Counted from the first letter of the stretch, positions 32,770 through 44,823 are shown. The stretch: 64,000 bases of DNA from Actinomycetes bacterium (GCA_021818265.1 JAKAEP010000001.1:1-64000), one strand, 5' to 3'. Numbers and translations are program-made. Notes: generated from the sequence alone by a model not told the origin.

Positions 32770-33928
32770 CGACGGGGTCGGTCACCCGACCGGGCACGGT
32801 CCGCCACCGGTAGACCGCCGCCAGCGCCAGGGCGGTCGAGACCGCCGCGACCACGCTGAAGGGCAGCGCCTCGTTCATCGTGAACAAGAAGCCCGAGGTC
32901 GCCGCGGCGAGCGAGAGCGCGGCGGTGTTGGAGGTCGCGTAGAGGCCCTGGCGCCGGCCGAGCTCGCGCGAGGCGGCGCCCTGGCTGAGCATCGACGAGA
33001 CCGAGGGCACTGACAGGGCGGCGCCGATCGACTCGAGCGACCCGAGGGCCAGCATGACGTCGTTGTTGTGGATGTGGGGGTACAGGGCGAGGAAGAGCGC
33101 ACCGTTCACCATGCCCGCGAGCGCCACCAGCCGGCGGTCGGCGTGGTCGGCCAGCCAGCCCCCGATGCGCGCGAGGACGATCCACGGCAGGCCGAAGAAC
33201 GTCCAGCTGAGCCGGATCTGCAGGCTGGTCGCGTGGTGCGCGTGCATGAGGAGGGTCCAGCAGGCCTCGTAGACGCCGATCGTGAGACCCGACGCGCTCG
33301 CCGCGACGAGCGAGCCCACGAGCCGGGAGTTCCACTGCAGCGGGGGGAGCGGTTCGTCGCGGCGGGCCCGCTCGTCACCGAGGTCGGTACGCGCGGCGAC
33401 AACGGCCACCCCGAGGCTCACCAGGCCCGTGGCGAAGAAGGCCCACCCCAGGGTGCGCACCGTCGCGACGACCCCGGCGACCGGCCCGATGGCGATGCCG
33501 AAGAGCTGGGCGGCGAGGATGCGCGAGACGGCGCGTCCCCGGCGCGCCTCGGGGACCAGGGCGGCGACGGCGGCCAGCGAGGCGACCTCGATCGAGCCGG
33601 CCGTGGCCCCCTGCACGGCCCGGGTGAGCGCCAGCCACGGGGCCGACACGGGGAGCAGGTAGGTCATGGAGGCGAGCGCGTAGACCACGAGGCTCCCCAC
33701 GAGGATCCGTCGGCGCCCGAACCGGTCGGCGAGGTGCCCGAAGGCGAACTGGGTCACGACCCCGGCCACGAAGAAGGCGGCCATGATCAGTCCGATCACC
33801 GCCGGGGTCCCGTCGCGGTGCTCGAGGAAGAGGGGGAGGAGGGGCAGGCCGAAGGTCGCCCCCATCCACTGCAGGCCGACGATGACCGTGAGGCGACGGA
33901 GGGTCACCTCCGCGTCGCGCCGAGCCAT
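32720..33928 (-). CDS. MFS transporter
   Basis: This 402-residue protein has twelve predicted membrane helices with the MFS loop GHLADRFGRRRILVGS near 65, typical of the conserved loop between helices 2 and 3, and an echo IGGWLADHADRR near 260. The substrate cannot be inferred. The ATG at 33928 was preferred over a GTG three bases upstream because TAGCGT lies exactly six bases before it. The 3' end overlaps the solute-binding protein gene by 50 bases, longer than the usual four-base overlaps here. Confidence 0.85.
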   Translation of the reverse strand: MARRDAEVTLRRLTVIVGLQWMGATFGLPLLPLFLEHRDGTPAVIGLIMAAFFVAGVVTQFAFGHLADRFGRRRILVGSLVVYALASMTYLLPVSAPWLALTRAVQGATAGSIEVASLAAVAALVPEARRGRAVSRILAAQLFGIAIGPVAGVVATVRTLGWAFFATGLVSLGVAVVAARTDLGDERARRDEPLPPLQWNSRLVGSLVAASASGLTIGVYEACWTLLMHAHHATSLQIRLSWTFFGLPWIVLARIGGWLADHADRRLVALAGMVNGALFLALYPHIHNNDVMLALGSLESIGAALSVPSVSSMLSQGAASRELGRRQGLYATSNTAALSLAAATSGFLFTMNEALPFSVVAAVSTALALAAVYRWRTVPGRVTDPVATTARPGPSATRPRRD

Positions 33929-33951
33929 CACGCCACGCTACCGGTGGGGCC

Positions 33952-34515
33952 TCAGAGCACGTGGCACTCCGCGAGCACGAGGGCCGCGAGGGCGAGGTAG
34001 AGGAACGGGCGGCCCCGCGCGGTGGCGACGCCGACCCACCGGCGCACTCGCTCGTGGCGGGCGAGTGCGCCGGCCGCGCCGAGCAGGGCGAGCTCCCAGA
34101 CGAGGAACGCCGCGAGGACCGCGACGAGACGCGGCGCGTCGCTGGCGCGCACGAGGGGCGTCCAGACCGCGACGGCGTCGCCTCCCGTTGAGACGGTCAC
34201 GAGGGCGGTCGCGAGCGCGCCGTGTCGGCGTGCGGTCCCCTCGCGGTGGCGGGTCGACCAGGCCCGGGCCGCGAAGGCCAGGGGGAACGCGGCGAGCACG
34301 GCGAACCAGGCGAGGGGCACCGCCCGCAGCGTCTCGCCGAGGACCACGGCGATCGCGGCGAGCACCGCGACGCCCGACGCCTGGGCCCGGCGCACCCGAC
34401 GCCGGCGCGGCGGCTCGGTCAGGGCGAGCTGGGCGCTGAGCCCGGCCAGGTCGTCGGCGGTGGCGCCGACGAAGGCGAAGGACCCGGCGACCAGCGCGGC
34501 GGCGACCGACGGCAC
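33952..34515 (-). CDS. CadD-like membrane protein
   Basis: This 187-residue protein has about five hydrophobic helices. FAFVGATADDLAGLSAQLA near the start and TVSTGGDAVAVWTPLV near 110 resemble the paired motifs of the CadD cadmium-resistance family, where the second reads roughly GGDNxxxYxP. The match is by pattern only, and transport of cadmium or another cation is unproven. TAAGGT with a six-base spacer precedes the GTG start, pointing to a leaderless transcript. Confidence 0.55.
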   Translation of the reverse strand: MPSVAAALVAGSFAFVGATADDLAGLSAQLALTEPPRRRRVRRAQASGVAVLAAIAVVLGETLRAVPLAWFAVLAAFPLAFAARAWSTRHREGTARRHGALATALVTVSTGGDAVAVWTPLVRASDAPRLVAVLAAFLVWELALLGAAGALARHERVRRWVGVATARGRPFLYLALAALVLAECHVL

Positions 34516-34521
34516 GCGCCG

Positions 34522-34567
34522 ACCTTACTTGAGGGTAGAAATTCCGCCGACGGGGCGTCGCTAGTGT
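34522..34567. promoter_or_regulatory. Divergent leaderless -10 elements (CadD-like / threonine dehydratase)
   Basis: TAAGGT on the minus strand (34527-34522) is six bases from the GTG at 34515. TAGTGT on the plus strand (34562-34567) is seven bases from the ATG at 34575. Confidence 0.6.
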
Positions 34568-34574
34568 GGCCACG

Positions 34575-35546
34575 ATGACGAGCGACGTATCGGCACCGAC
34601 GGACGATCAGCTCGAGCGGGCCCGCGAGCTCGTCGCCCAGCACCTCGAGCCCACGCCGACCGCGACGCTGTGGGTCGGGGAGCGGCCGGTCCGGGCCAAG
34701 CTCGAGGGCCTCCAGGTGACCGGCTCGTTCAAGATCCGCGGTGCGCTCGTGGCGATCGACGCCGCCCACCGCGACGACCCGCGCGGCGCCGTGATCACCG
34801 CCTCGGCCGGCAACCACGGACTGGGGGTGGCCCACGCCTCGACCCTCCTCGGGGTGCGCGCCACGGTGGTCGTGCCCGCGAACGCCTCGGCCGCCAAGGT
34901 CCACAAGCTGCGCACCTACGACATCGAGCTGATCCAGCACGGCTCCTCCTACGACGAGGCGCAGGCCCACGCGATGGAGTTGGCCGCGACGCGCGGGATC
35001 CGCTTCGTCTCGCCCTTCAACGACCCCGACGTCATCGCCGGGCAGGCCACGGTCCTCGACGAGCTGTTGGTCCAGGCCCCCGACCTCGAGCACGTCGTCG
35101 TGCCGGTGGGCGGGGGCGGGCTCCTGTCGGGCTCGATCCTCACGCTCGAGTCGAGGGGCCGCGGGGACGTGCGCCTCACCGGGGTCCAGCCCGAGGAGAG
35201 CGCCGCCCTCTACCACGTCCTGCGGGGCCTGTCGATGGCCGAGGTGGTGCATCGCCCGACGATCGCCGACGGCCTCGCCGGCGGCGGTGACGACGGGGCG
35301 ATCACGAACGAGATCGTGGCCAAGTCCGGCGTGCCCCTCGTGCTGGTGCCCGAGGCGGAGATCCGCCGCGCGGTGGGCGACGTCGTGGTGCGCCACGGCC
35401 TCGTGATGGAGGGCTCCTCGGCGATCGCCTACGCGGCCATCGCGCTCGACCTGTGCGACGACCCCACCGGGCGGGTCGGGTTCCTCGCGACGGGACGCAA
35501 CGTGGCGACCGAGCTGCTCGTCGCTCTGCTCGCCGAGCGCGCATAG
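34575..35546 (+). CDS. Threonine/serine dehydratase-like PLP enzyme
   Basis: This 323-residue fold-type II PLP enzyme has the Schiff-base Lys in VTGSFKIRGAL near 54, the substrate loop TASAGNHGLGVAHAS near 78 and the phosphate-binding VPVGGGGLLSG near 180. The C-terminal ACT domain of biosynthetic IlvA is absent, so it is closer to catabolic threonine/serine dehydratases. Racemase activity is possible in this family. TAGTGT with a seven-base spacer supports the ATG at 34575. Confidence 0.85.
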   Translation: MTSDVSAPTDDQLERARELVAQHLEPTPTATLWVGERPVRAKLEGLQVTGSFKIRGALVAIDAAHRDDPRGAVITASAGNHGLGVAHASTLLGVRATVVVPANASAAKVHKLRTYDIELIQHGSSYDEAQAHAMELAATRGIRFVSPFNDPDVIAGQATVLDELLVQAPDLEHVVVPVGGGGLLSGSILTLESRGRGDVRLTGVQPEESAALYHVLRGLSMAEVVHRPTIADGLAGGGDDGAITNEIVAKSGVPLVLVPEAEIRRAVGDVVVRHGLVMEGSSAIAYAAIALDLCDDPTGRVGFLATGRNVATELLVALLAERA

Positions 35547-35577
35547 TCGCGGCCCGGCCGGACCCTAGGGTGGCGCC

Positions 35578-36369
35578 ATGAGGAACCGACGACTGGCCGC
35601 CGCGGTGGTCGCGGTCGTGGCCCTCGCCCTCACGGTGCTCGGGGTGGTGCTCGCCGCGACCGATCCGAACCCCGGCGGGGTGACGAGCGACCCGCTGGCC
35701 CTGCACGGCTTCCCGCCGAAGACCGCGCACCTAGTCATCACGGCCTCGACCTCGACGCTGCAGGCGACGGCCGACCTCACGGTCGACTTCCGCCACGCCG
35801 GCGCGACCGGGGTGGCGACCGTGGGGCTGACCGCGGCCGGCGAGGCCTTCAACGTCGTGCTCAACGGCCAGCACCTCTACGTGCGCTCGGCCGCCGAGAG
35901 CAGCGGGCCGTGGTACCAGGTGGCGACGCCAGCCCTCCCGTTCTTCGGGCTCTCCCTCGAGCTCACCAAGCCCGACCTCGCCCTCATCTCGGGCTACCAC
36001 TCGCGCACGGTGACCCACGACGGCTACCTCACGACCTACGCCTACGTCTTCCCCCACGCGGCGCTGACGCCCCTGTTCGCGGGACGCTCCACCACCTCGC
36101 GCCTGGGCAGCGTGGACTGGTCGATCACCGTCGGCAGCGAGGGCGAGGTCACGGCGAGCACGCTCCAGGTCAGCGCCGGCGGGCAGACCTCGACGCTGAG
36201 CGCCACGGTGCGGGCCTACAACGCGCCGGCGAGGGTCGTGCTGCCCGCGGTCGGGCCGGTGTCGCCCGTCGCGTCGCACGAGCTCGCCCGGCTCCTGCGC
36301 TCGGCCGGCCTCGGCTCGATCCTCCTGCCCCGCGGACTGCTCGCGGGCGGTACGACCACCGTCAACTGA
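35578..36369 (+). CDS. Exported LppX/LprG-like envelope protein
   Basis: This 263-residue protein has an N-terminal membrane segment (LAAAVVAVVALALTVLGVVLA). A beta-rich domain follows that resembles the LppX/LprA-type half-barrel: LVITASTSTLQATADLTVD, VVLNGQHLYVRSAAE and VDWSITVGSEGEV. Such domains carry lipids or bind glycolipids in mycobacteria. No lipobox Cys is present, so it is probably membrane-anchored or secreted. TAGGGT with a six-base spacer precedes the ATG. The next gene follows by one base. Confidence 0.6.
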   Translation: MRNRRLAAAVVAVVALALTVLGVVLAATDPNPGGVTSDPLALHGFPPKTAHLVITASTSTLQATADLTVDFRHAGATGVATVGLTAAGEAFNVVLNGQHLYVRSAAESSGPWYQVATPALPFFGLSLELTKPDLALISGYHSRTVTHDGYLTTYAYVFPHAALTPLFAGRSTTSRLGSVDWSITVGSEGEVTASTLQVSAGGQTSTLSATVRAYNAPARVVLPAVGPVSPVASHELARLLRSAGLGSILLPRGLLAGGTTTVN

Positions 36370-36370
36370 C

Positions 36371-37012
36371 GTGGACCCCGAGGCGCGACCGGAGCCGCAC
36401 TGGCCCGCGTCGCTCGCGCTGGTCGCCTGCCTCGCGCTCTACCTCGCGCTGCCCGCGCGGCTCGTCGTGGGCCCCCGGTGGCTGCTGCCCGTGCTCATCG
36501 CCCTGCCCCTGATCCCCCTCTCGGCCCGGCGCCACCGCCACCCCGACGAGGCGCCCTGGGTGCGCGCGACGGCGATCGCCCTGCTCGGCCTCGTGACGGT
36601 GGCCAACGTCGCCACCGTCGTGCTGCTCGTCCAGCGGCTCCTCGACCGCGCCGTCTCCCAGGGGCGGGCGCTCATCTACTCGGCGGTGGCGATCTGGCTC
36701 ACCAACGTGATCGTCTACGGCCTGTGGCTCTGGGAGGTCGACCGCGGCGGGCCGGGACGGCGCGCGGGCGGCGGTCGCCCCTACCCCGACATCCAGTTCC
36801 CCCAGATGGAGAACCCCGGCCTCGCGCCCCCGGGGTGGCGCCCGCGGTTCGTCGACTACCTCTACACGTCCTTCGCCAACGGCACGAGCTTCGCCCCGGC
36901 CGACGCGATGCCCCTATCGCCGGTGGCCAAGCTGCTGTTCCTCGGGGAGTCGCTGGTGTCGCTCACGACGATCGCGGTCGTGGCCGCGCGCGCCGTCAAC
37001 ATCCTGCGCTAG
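36371..37012 (+). CDS. Multi-helix membrane protein of unknown function (DUF1345-like)
   Basis: This 213-residue protein has about five to six hydrophobic segments. The C-terminal part DYLYTSFANGTSFAPADAM followed by AKLLFLGESLVSLTTIAVV resembles the pore-like end of some small bacterial membrane families of the DUF1345 type. No enzymatic motif is visible. It begins one base after the upstream envelope-protein gene and probably shares its transcript. Its TAG shares CTAG with the convergent FAD-oxidase gene. Confidence 0.6.
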   Translation: MDPEARPEPHWPASLALVACLALYLALPARLVVGPRWLLPVLIALPLIPLSARRHRHPDEAPWVRATAIALLGLVTVANVATVVLLVQRLLDRAVSQGRALIYSAVAIWLTNVIVYGLWLWEVDRGGPGRRAGGGRPYPDIQFPQMENPGLAPPGWRPRFVDYLYTSFANGTSFAPADAMPLSPVAKLLFLGESLVSLTTIAVVAARAVNILR

Positions 37013-38406
37013 GGGGACTTGGGGAGCAGCCGGCCGAGGAGCTCCCCGGCGCGGCTCGGCCGGCCCTCGGTCTCTTCGACCCGGTCGGCCCAGGCCCCCA
37101 GCGAGAGCCCGACGTTGATCCCGATCCAGCGCAGGGGCTCGACCTCCCACTTGCGCGAGCGGTGGTGGACGAAGGGCAGACGGGTGAGGTCGGTCTCGAC
37201 CTCGGGGGTCGCGATGAGGTCGGCGAGCGCGCGCCCGGCGACGTAGCTCATCACCACGCCGTCGCCGGTGTAGCCGCCGGCGCTGGCGAGGCCCGTCTCG
37301 GGGTCGTAGAGGACCGAGGGCGAGAGGTCGCGCGGCATGGCGAGCGGTCCGCCCCAGCGATGGGTGAGCCCCGCCTCGAGGTCGGGGAAGAGGTCCTGCA
37401 GGGTCTGCTCGAGCAGCGCGAAGACCCGCGGGACGTCGTCGAAGCGCTCCTCGACCGCCGAGGCGAAGTGGTAGGGGGCGCCCCGGCCGCCGAAGGCGAT
37501 CCGGTCGTCGGCCGTGCGCTGGCCGTAGATGATCATGTGGCGGTCGTCGGCGAAGGTCTCGCGTCGGGCGAAGCCGACGCTCGACCAGAACGCGGGGCTC
37601 AGCGGCTCGGTCGCGACCATCAGCGAGTAGAGCGGGGCGACGGTGCGCCGTTCGCCGGGCAGGCCCGGAGTGAAGGCCTCGGTGGCGCGCACCACGACGT
37701 CGGCGTGCACCGTCCCGCCCGCGGTGACGGCCATCGCCCGGTGCCGGCCGCGACGGCCGAGGACGCGCGTGACCCGCGTGCCCTCGAAGATCCGCACCCC
37801 GTGGCGCTCGGCGGCTTCGGCCAGGCCCCGGACGAGCCGGGCCGGGTGGACGCGCGCGCTGTGGGGCGTGTAGAGCGCGCCGCGCGCGCCGTGGACGCGT
37901 GCGCGCCCCGCGAGGTCGTCGCCCTCGAGCCAGGCGAGGTCCTCCTCGGTGTCCCCGAGGTCGCGGGCTTCGGCCAGCTGGGCGCGCAGGCGCGACGCCT
38001 GGATCTCGCTGCGCGCGAAGGTGAGCGAGCCCCCCTTGAGGAAGTGGGCGTCGACGCCGTCGGCGGCGAGCGCCGCGCCGAGCTCGTCGACCGCGCGGCG
38101 CAGCGCCACCCGGAGCTCATCGAGCGCCTCGCGCCCGTCGCGCTCGACGACGGCCTCGTCGCTCAGCGGGTAGAGGGCCGTGGCCCAGCCCCCGTTGCGC
38201 CCCGAGGCGCCGTAGCCGCAGACGGCCTGCTCCACCACGGCGACCGACAGTCCGGGGTCGCGGCGAACGAGCTCGCGGGCGCACCACAGCCCCGTGAAGC
38301 CCCCGCCGACGACCACGACGTCGACGTCGAGGTGGTCGGCGAGGGCCGGTCGCGCGACGACCGGGCCGTCGAGGCCGTCCCACCACAGGGAGCGCGGCGG
38401 GTGCAC
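37009..38406 (-). CDS. FAD-dependent amine oxidase (DAO/PuuB-like)
   Basis: This 465-residue protein has the FAD-binding VDVVVVGGGFTGLWCARELV near the N-terminus, EQAVCGYGASGRNGGWATAL, and the C-terminal AGGYTGDGVVMSYVAGRALAD of DAO-type oxidoreductases. These features match gamma-glutamylputrescine oxidases and related amine or amino-acid oxidases. The GTG at 38406 is two bases after the aminotransferase stop, so it is translated from the same mRNA. With the aminotransferase and aldehyde dehydrogenase it suggests polyamine or amine breakdown, but the substrate is inference. Confidence 0.82.
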   Translation of the reverse strand: MHPPRSLWWDGLDGPVVARPALADHLDVDVVVVGGGFTGLWCARELVRRDPGLSVAVVEQAVCGYGASGRNGGWATALYPLSDEAVVERDGREALDELRVALRRAVDELGAALAADGVDAHFLKGGSLTFARSEIQASRLRAQLAEARDLGDTEEDLAWLEGDDLAGRARVHGARGALYTPHSARVHPARLVRGLAEAAERHGVRIFEGTRVTRVLGRRGRHRAMAVTAGGTVHADVVVRATEAFTPGLPGERRTVAPLYSLMVATEPLSPAFWSSVGFARRETFADDRHMIIYGQRTADDRIAFGGRGAPYHFASAVEERFDDVPRVFALLEQTLQDLFPDLEAGLTHRWGGPLAMPRDLSPSVLYDPETGLASAGGYTGDGVVMSYVAGRALADLIATPEVETDLTRLPFVHHRSRKWEVEPLRWIGINVGLSLGAWADRVEETEGRPSRAGELLGRLLPKSP

Positions 38407-38408
38407 GA

Positions 38409-39830
38409 CTAGAAGTTCAGCTGGGCGGCGCCGGTAAAGACCTCGCGCAGGATGCCGACCATCGTGTCGATGTCCTCGCGAGTGCACACGATGGGCGGGG
38501 CCAGCTGGACGACGGGGTCGCCCCGGTCGTCGCTGCGACAGATCAGCCCCCGGCGGAACATCTCCTTGGAGACGTAGCCGCGCAGCAGCCGCTCGGCGGC
38601 CTCGCCGCTCCAGGTCTCCTTGGTCTTCTGGTCCTTCACGAGTTCGACGCCCCAGAAGTAGCCCGTCCCGCGCACGTCGCCGACGATCGGGATCTCCTTC
38701 AGGGCCTCGAGGCTGTCGCGGAAGTAGTCCTGGTTCGCGAGCACGTTGTCGAGGAGCTTCTCCTCCTCGACGATCCGCAGGGTCTCGAGCGCCACCGCGC
38801 ACGAGACCGGGTGGCCCGACCAGGTGAAGCCGTGGAAGAAGGCGGTCTCGTCGTGCTGGAAAGGCTCCGCGACCCGGTCCGAGACGATCATCGCGCCCAG
38901 CGGCGCGTAGCCGGCCGTGAGGGCCTTCGCCGCGGTGATGATGTCCGGGACGTAGTCGTACTTCTGGCCGCCGAACCACGTGCCGATGCGGCCGAAGGCG
39001 CAGATCACCTCGTCCGAGACGAGCAGGACCCCGTAGCGGTCGCAGATCTCGCGCACCGCCTGCCAGTAGCCCGGCGGCGGGGTGAAGCAGCCGCCGGCGT
39101 TCTGCACCGGCTCGAGGAAGACGGCGGCCACGGTCTCGGGGCCCTCGCGCAGGATCGCCTCTTCGATCTGCTGGGCCGACCACAGGCCGAACGCCTCGGG
39201 GTCGTCGCCGTGGACCGGCGCGCGGTAGAGGTTCGTCGCGGGGACCTTGACCGCCCCGGGGACGAGGGGCTGGAAGGGGTCGCGGTAGGGGTCGAGCGAG
39301 GTGATGGTGAGTGCGCCCATCGTGGTGCCGTGGTAGGCGACGTCACGGCTGATCACCTTGTAGCGGTCCACGTCGCCGCGGATACGGTGGTACTGGCGCG
39401 CGAGTTTCCACGCGCTCTCGTTGGCCTCGCCGCCGCCGGTCGTGAAGAACACCCGGTTGAGGTCGCCCGGGGCGAGGGCCGCGAGGCGCTCGGCCAGCTC
39501 GATGGCCCGGGGGTGGGCGTAGGTCCACAGCGGGAAGAAGTGGAGCTCGTTCATCTGGCGGGCCGCGACCTCGGCGATCTCGGGCCGGCCGTAGCCGAGG
39601 GTGTTGGTGAACAGCCCCGAGAGCCCGTCGATGTACTCGGTCCCGTTGGCGTCGTAGACCCGGGTTCCCTGGCCCCGGACCATGATGGGGATCTCGTTGA
39701 GCTCGTCGTAGGCGCCCATCCGCGACATCTGCAGCCAGAGGTGGCGCCGGGCCCGCTCGGAGTAGTCGTGGCTCGGATGTCTCTCGTCGGCCACGGTGAT
39801 CCCGTCGGTGATGGTGTCGTTCAATGTCAC
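38409..39830 (-). CDS. Class III omega-aminotransferase (putrescine/beta-alanine:pyruvate type)
   Basis: This 473-residue PLP enzyme has FFTTGGGEANESAWKLARQY near 130, the Asp of LLVSDEVICAFGRIGTWFG near 270 and the Schiff-base Lys in ITAAKALTAGYAPLGA near 300. The sequence resembles SpuC/omega-amino acid:pyruvate aminotransferases that move an amino group from putrescine or beta-alanine to pyruvate. The alanine made could be recycled by the alanine dehydrogenase encoded at 42022. It overlaps the Lrp gene by four bases (ATGA) and precedes the FAD oxidase. Confidence 0.88.
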   Translation of the reverse strand: MTLNDTITDGITVADERHPSHDYSERARRHLWLQMSRMGAYDELNEIPIMVRGQGTRVYDANGTEYIDGLSGLFTNTLGYGRPEIAEVAARQMNELHFFPLWTYAHPRAIELAERLAALAPGDLNRVFFTTGGGEANESAWKLARQYHRIRGDVDRYKVISRDVAYHGTTMGALTITSLDPYRDPFQPLVPGAVKVPATNLYRAPVHGDDPEAFGLWSAQQIEEAILREGPETVAAVFLEPVQNAGGCFTPPPGYWQAVREICDRYGVLLVSDEVICAFGRIGTWFGGQKYDYVPDIITAAKALTAGYAPLGAMIVSDRVAEPFQHDETAFFHGFTWSGHPVSCAVALETLRIVEEEKLLDNVLANQDYFRDSLEALKEIPIVGDVRGTGYFWGVELVKDQKTKETWSGEAAERLLRGYVSKEMFRRGLICRSDDRGDPVVQLAPPIVCTREDIDTMVGILREVFTGAAQLNF

Positions 39831-40351
39831 TTGGTCCCCCAGGCGTAGGTCTGCTTGGCTAGTTTCAGGTACACGAAGGTCTCGACCTCGGTCACACCCG
39901 GAATCGAGCGGATCGAGTCGTTGAGGAGGTGCACCAGGGCGTTATCGTCCCCGGCGATCACCTCGGCGATGATGTCGAAGCTGCCGGCCGTCATCACGAC
40001 GTAGTTGGCCTCCTCGATCGCCGCCACCTTGTCCGCCACCAGCCGCACGTCGCCGTGGACGCGAATACCCACCAGCGCCTCCCGGCCGTAGCCGAGCTGG
40101 AGCGGGTCGGTGATCGCGACGATCTGCATGACCCCGGTGTCGCGGAGTCGCTGCACGCGTCGACGCACCGCGGCCTCGGAGAGGCCGACCTCGGCGGCGA
40201 TGGCGCCGTAGGCGCGACGACCGTCCTCTTGCAGGAGCGTGATGATCCTGCGGTCGAGGTCGTCGAGCGCCGCCGGGCCCCCGCTCGCGGGGTCTGGGGC
40301 CAGGCGTTCGACGCCCGAGCGGCCCTTTCGCGGTGCTTTGGCTGCTGGCAT
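39827..40351 (-). CDS. Lrp/AsnC-family regulator
   Basis: This 174-residue protein has an AsnC-type helix-turn-helix (LDDLDRRIITLLQEDGRRAY, GAIAAEVGLSEAAVRRRVQR) followed by the RAM effector-binding domain (VVMTAGSFDIIAEVIAGDD). It is the first gene of the operon with the aminotransferase and FAD oxidase and is divergent from the aldehyde dehydrogenase gene. It probably senses an amino acid or amine and controls both directions through the intergenic repeats at 40434-40469. Confidence 0.88.
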   Translation of the reverse strand: MPAAKAPRKGRSGVERLAPDPASGGPAALDDLDRRIITLLQEDGRRAYGAIAAEVGLSEAAVRRRVQRLRDTGVMQIVAITDPLQLGYGREALVGIRVHGDVRLVADKVAAIEEANYVVMTAGSFDIIAEVIAGDDNALVHLLNDSIRSIPGVTEVETFVYLKLAKQTYAWGTK

Positions 40352-40433
40352 TGGACATACCCCCGCGCGGCGACGAGGTCACCACGCAACGGATAATGGA
40401 AGCATAGCAGGTCCTGACGACGGATACCGGCGT

Positions 40434-40469
40434 GATATTCCGATATTGCGACTGTTTTCACAATCTCGG
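40434..40469. promoter_or_regulatory. Candidate Lrp operator between lrp and aldehyde dehydrogenase genes
   Basis: CCGATATTG (40440-40448) and CAATCTCGG (40461-40469) form an inverted repeat with eight of nine pairs matching, and their centres are 21 bases apart, or two helical turns. GATATT is also directly repeated at 40434-40439 and 40442-40447. The AT-rich patch stands out from its surroundings. Confidence 0.5.
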
Positions 40470-40544
40470 TTTGCGCCGGTCCGGGGCCATCTGGCAGAGT
40501 GACGAGTGACGCCGCGAGGGGGCGGCGCGAGCCAAGGAGACAGC

Positions 40545-41972
40545 ATGCGTCGTCTGGAGAACTTCATCGGTGGCGAGTCGGTAGCGCCCTCCAGTGGCCA
40601 GTACGTGGAGCTGATCAGTCCGGTCACCGGCCAGCCCTTCGCCGAGACGCCCGTGTCCAACGAGAAGGACGTGGACCGGGCCTTCGCGGCCGCCGCCGGC
40701 GCGTTCACCTCGTGGCGTCGCACGACGCCGTCCCAGCGCTCGCTGATGCTGCTGCAGATCGCCGACCTCATCGAGGCGCGCAAGGACGAGATCGTCGCGA
40801 TCGAGGCCGAGAACACCGGCAAGATCGTGGCCGTCACGCTGGCCGAGGAGATCCCGCCCATGGTCGACCAGATCCGCTTCTTCGCGGGGGCGGCTCGACT
40901 CCTCGAGGGACGCGGCGCGACCGAGTACATGGAGGGAATGACGAGCTACGTCCGGCGCGAGCCGGTCGGGGTGTGCGGGGCGGTGACCCCGTGGAACTAC
41001 CCGATGATGATGGCGACCTGGAAGTGGGCGCCCGCGCTCGCGGCCGGCAACACCATGGTCCTCAAGCCGAGCGACACGACGCCCGCGTCGACGCTGTTCA
41101 TGGCCCAGCTCATGGCCGAGGTCCTGCCGGCCGGGGTCTTCAACGTGATCTGCGGCGACCGCGACACGGGCCGGGCCCTGGTCGAGCACCCCACCCCCGC
41201 GATGGTCTCGATCACCGGGTCGGTGCGCGCGGGCAGCGAGGTGGCCGGGTCGGCCGCCAAGGGGCTCAAGCGCGTCCACCTCGAGCTCGGGGGCAAGGCC
41301 CCGGTCGTCGTCTTCGACGACGTCGACGTCGAGGCGGCCGTCGAGGCCATCGCCATCGCCGGCTACTTCAACGCCGGCCAGGACTGCACGGCCGCGACGC
41401 GCGTGCTCGCCGAGGCGGGGGTCTACAGCGACTTCGTCGACGCCCTGGCCGCCGAGGCCCGCCAGACGGTCGTCGGCGCGCCCGAGGACGAGGACGCCTT
41501 CGTCGGGCCGGTGAACAACGTCAGCCAGTTCGAGCGGGTCACGGGCTTCTTGAACCGCCGGCCGCCCCACGCCACGGTCGTCACCGGCGGCGAGCGCGTG
41601 CGCGACGCCGGCTACTTCCTCGCCCCGACGGTCGTCGCCGACCTCCACCAGGACGACGAGATGATCCAGAACGAGATCTTCGGCCCGGTGATCACGGTCC
41701 AGAAGTTCACCGACGAGGCCCAGGCGGTCGAGTGGGCCAACGGCGTGGACTACGGCCTCGCCTCTTCGGTGTGGACCCGGGACCACTCGCGCGCGATGCG
41801 CATGACCCGCGACCTCGACTTCGGCTGCGTGTGGGTCAACACCCACATCCCCCTCGTGGCCGAGATGCCCCACGGCGGCTACAAGCGTTCCGGCTACGGC
41901 AAGGACCTGTCGGTGTACGGCTTCGAGGACTACACGCGCATCAAGCACGTGATGCACAACATCGAGTTCTGA
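40545..41972 (+). CDS. Aldehyde dehydrogenase, aminobutyraldehyde-type
   Basis: This 475-residue NAD(P) aldehyde dehydrogenase has the catalytic Cys in FNAGQDCTAATRV near 285 and the Glu in VHLELGGKAP near 250. GVCGAVTPWNYPMMMATWKW near 145 and LKPSDTTPAS are also present. In this cluster it may oxidise the aminoaldehyde made from putrescine or a similar amine. AAGGAGACAGC precedes the ATG at 40545. It is divergent from the Lrp operon and is followed by alanine dehydrogenase 49 bases later. Confidence 0.9.
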   Translation: MRRLENFIGGESVAPSSGQYVELISPVTGQPFAETPVSNEKDVDRAFAAAAGAFTSWRRTTPSQRSLMLLQIADLIEARKDEIVAIEAENTGKIVAVTLAEEIPPMVDQIRFFAGAARLLEGRGATEYMEGMTSYVRREPVGVCGAVTPWNYPMMMATWKWAPALAAGNTMVLKPSDTTPASTLFMAQLMAEVLPAGVFNVICGDRDTGRALVEHPTPAMVSITGSVRAGSEVAGSAAKGLKRVHLELGGKAPVVVFDDVDVEAAVEAIAIAGYFNAGQDCTAATRVLAEAGVYSDFVDALAAEARQTVVGAPEDEDAFVGPVNNVSQFERVTGFLNRRPPHATVVTGGERVRDAGYFLAPTVVADLHQDDEMIQNEIFGPVITVQKFTDEAQAVEWANGVDYGLASSVWTRDHSRAMRMTRDLDFGCVWVNTHIPLVAEMPHGGYKRSGYGKDLSVYGFEDYTRIKHVMHNIEF

Positions 41973-42021
41973 TCCGACCTGAGTGGGTGCGAGGCACCCG
42001 GAGAGTGAGAGGTGATCGACG

Positions 42022-44334
<2,313 letters not shown>

Positions 44335-44340
44335 CCGACC

Positions 44341-44819
<479 letters not shown>

Positions 44820-44823
<4 letters not shown>

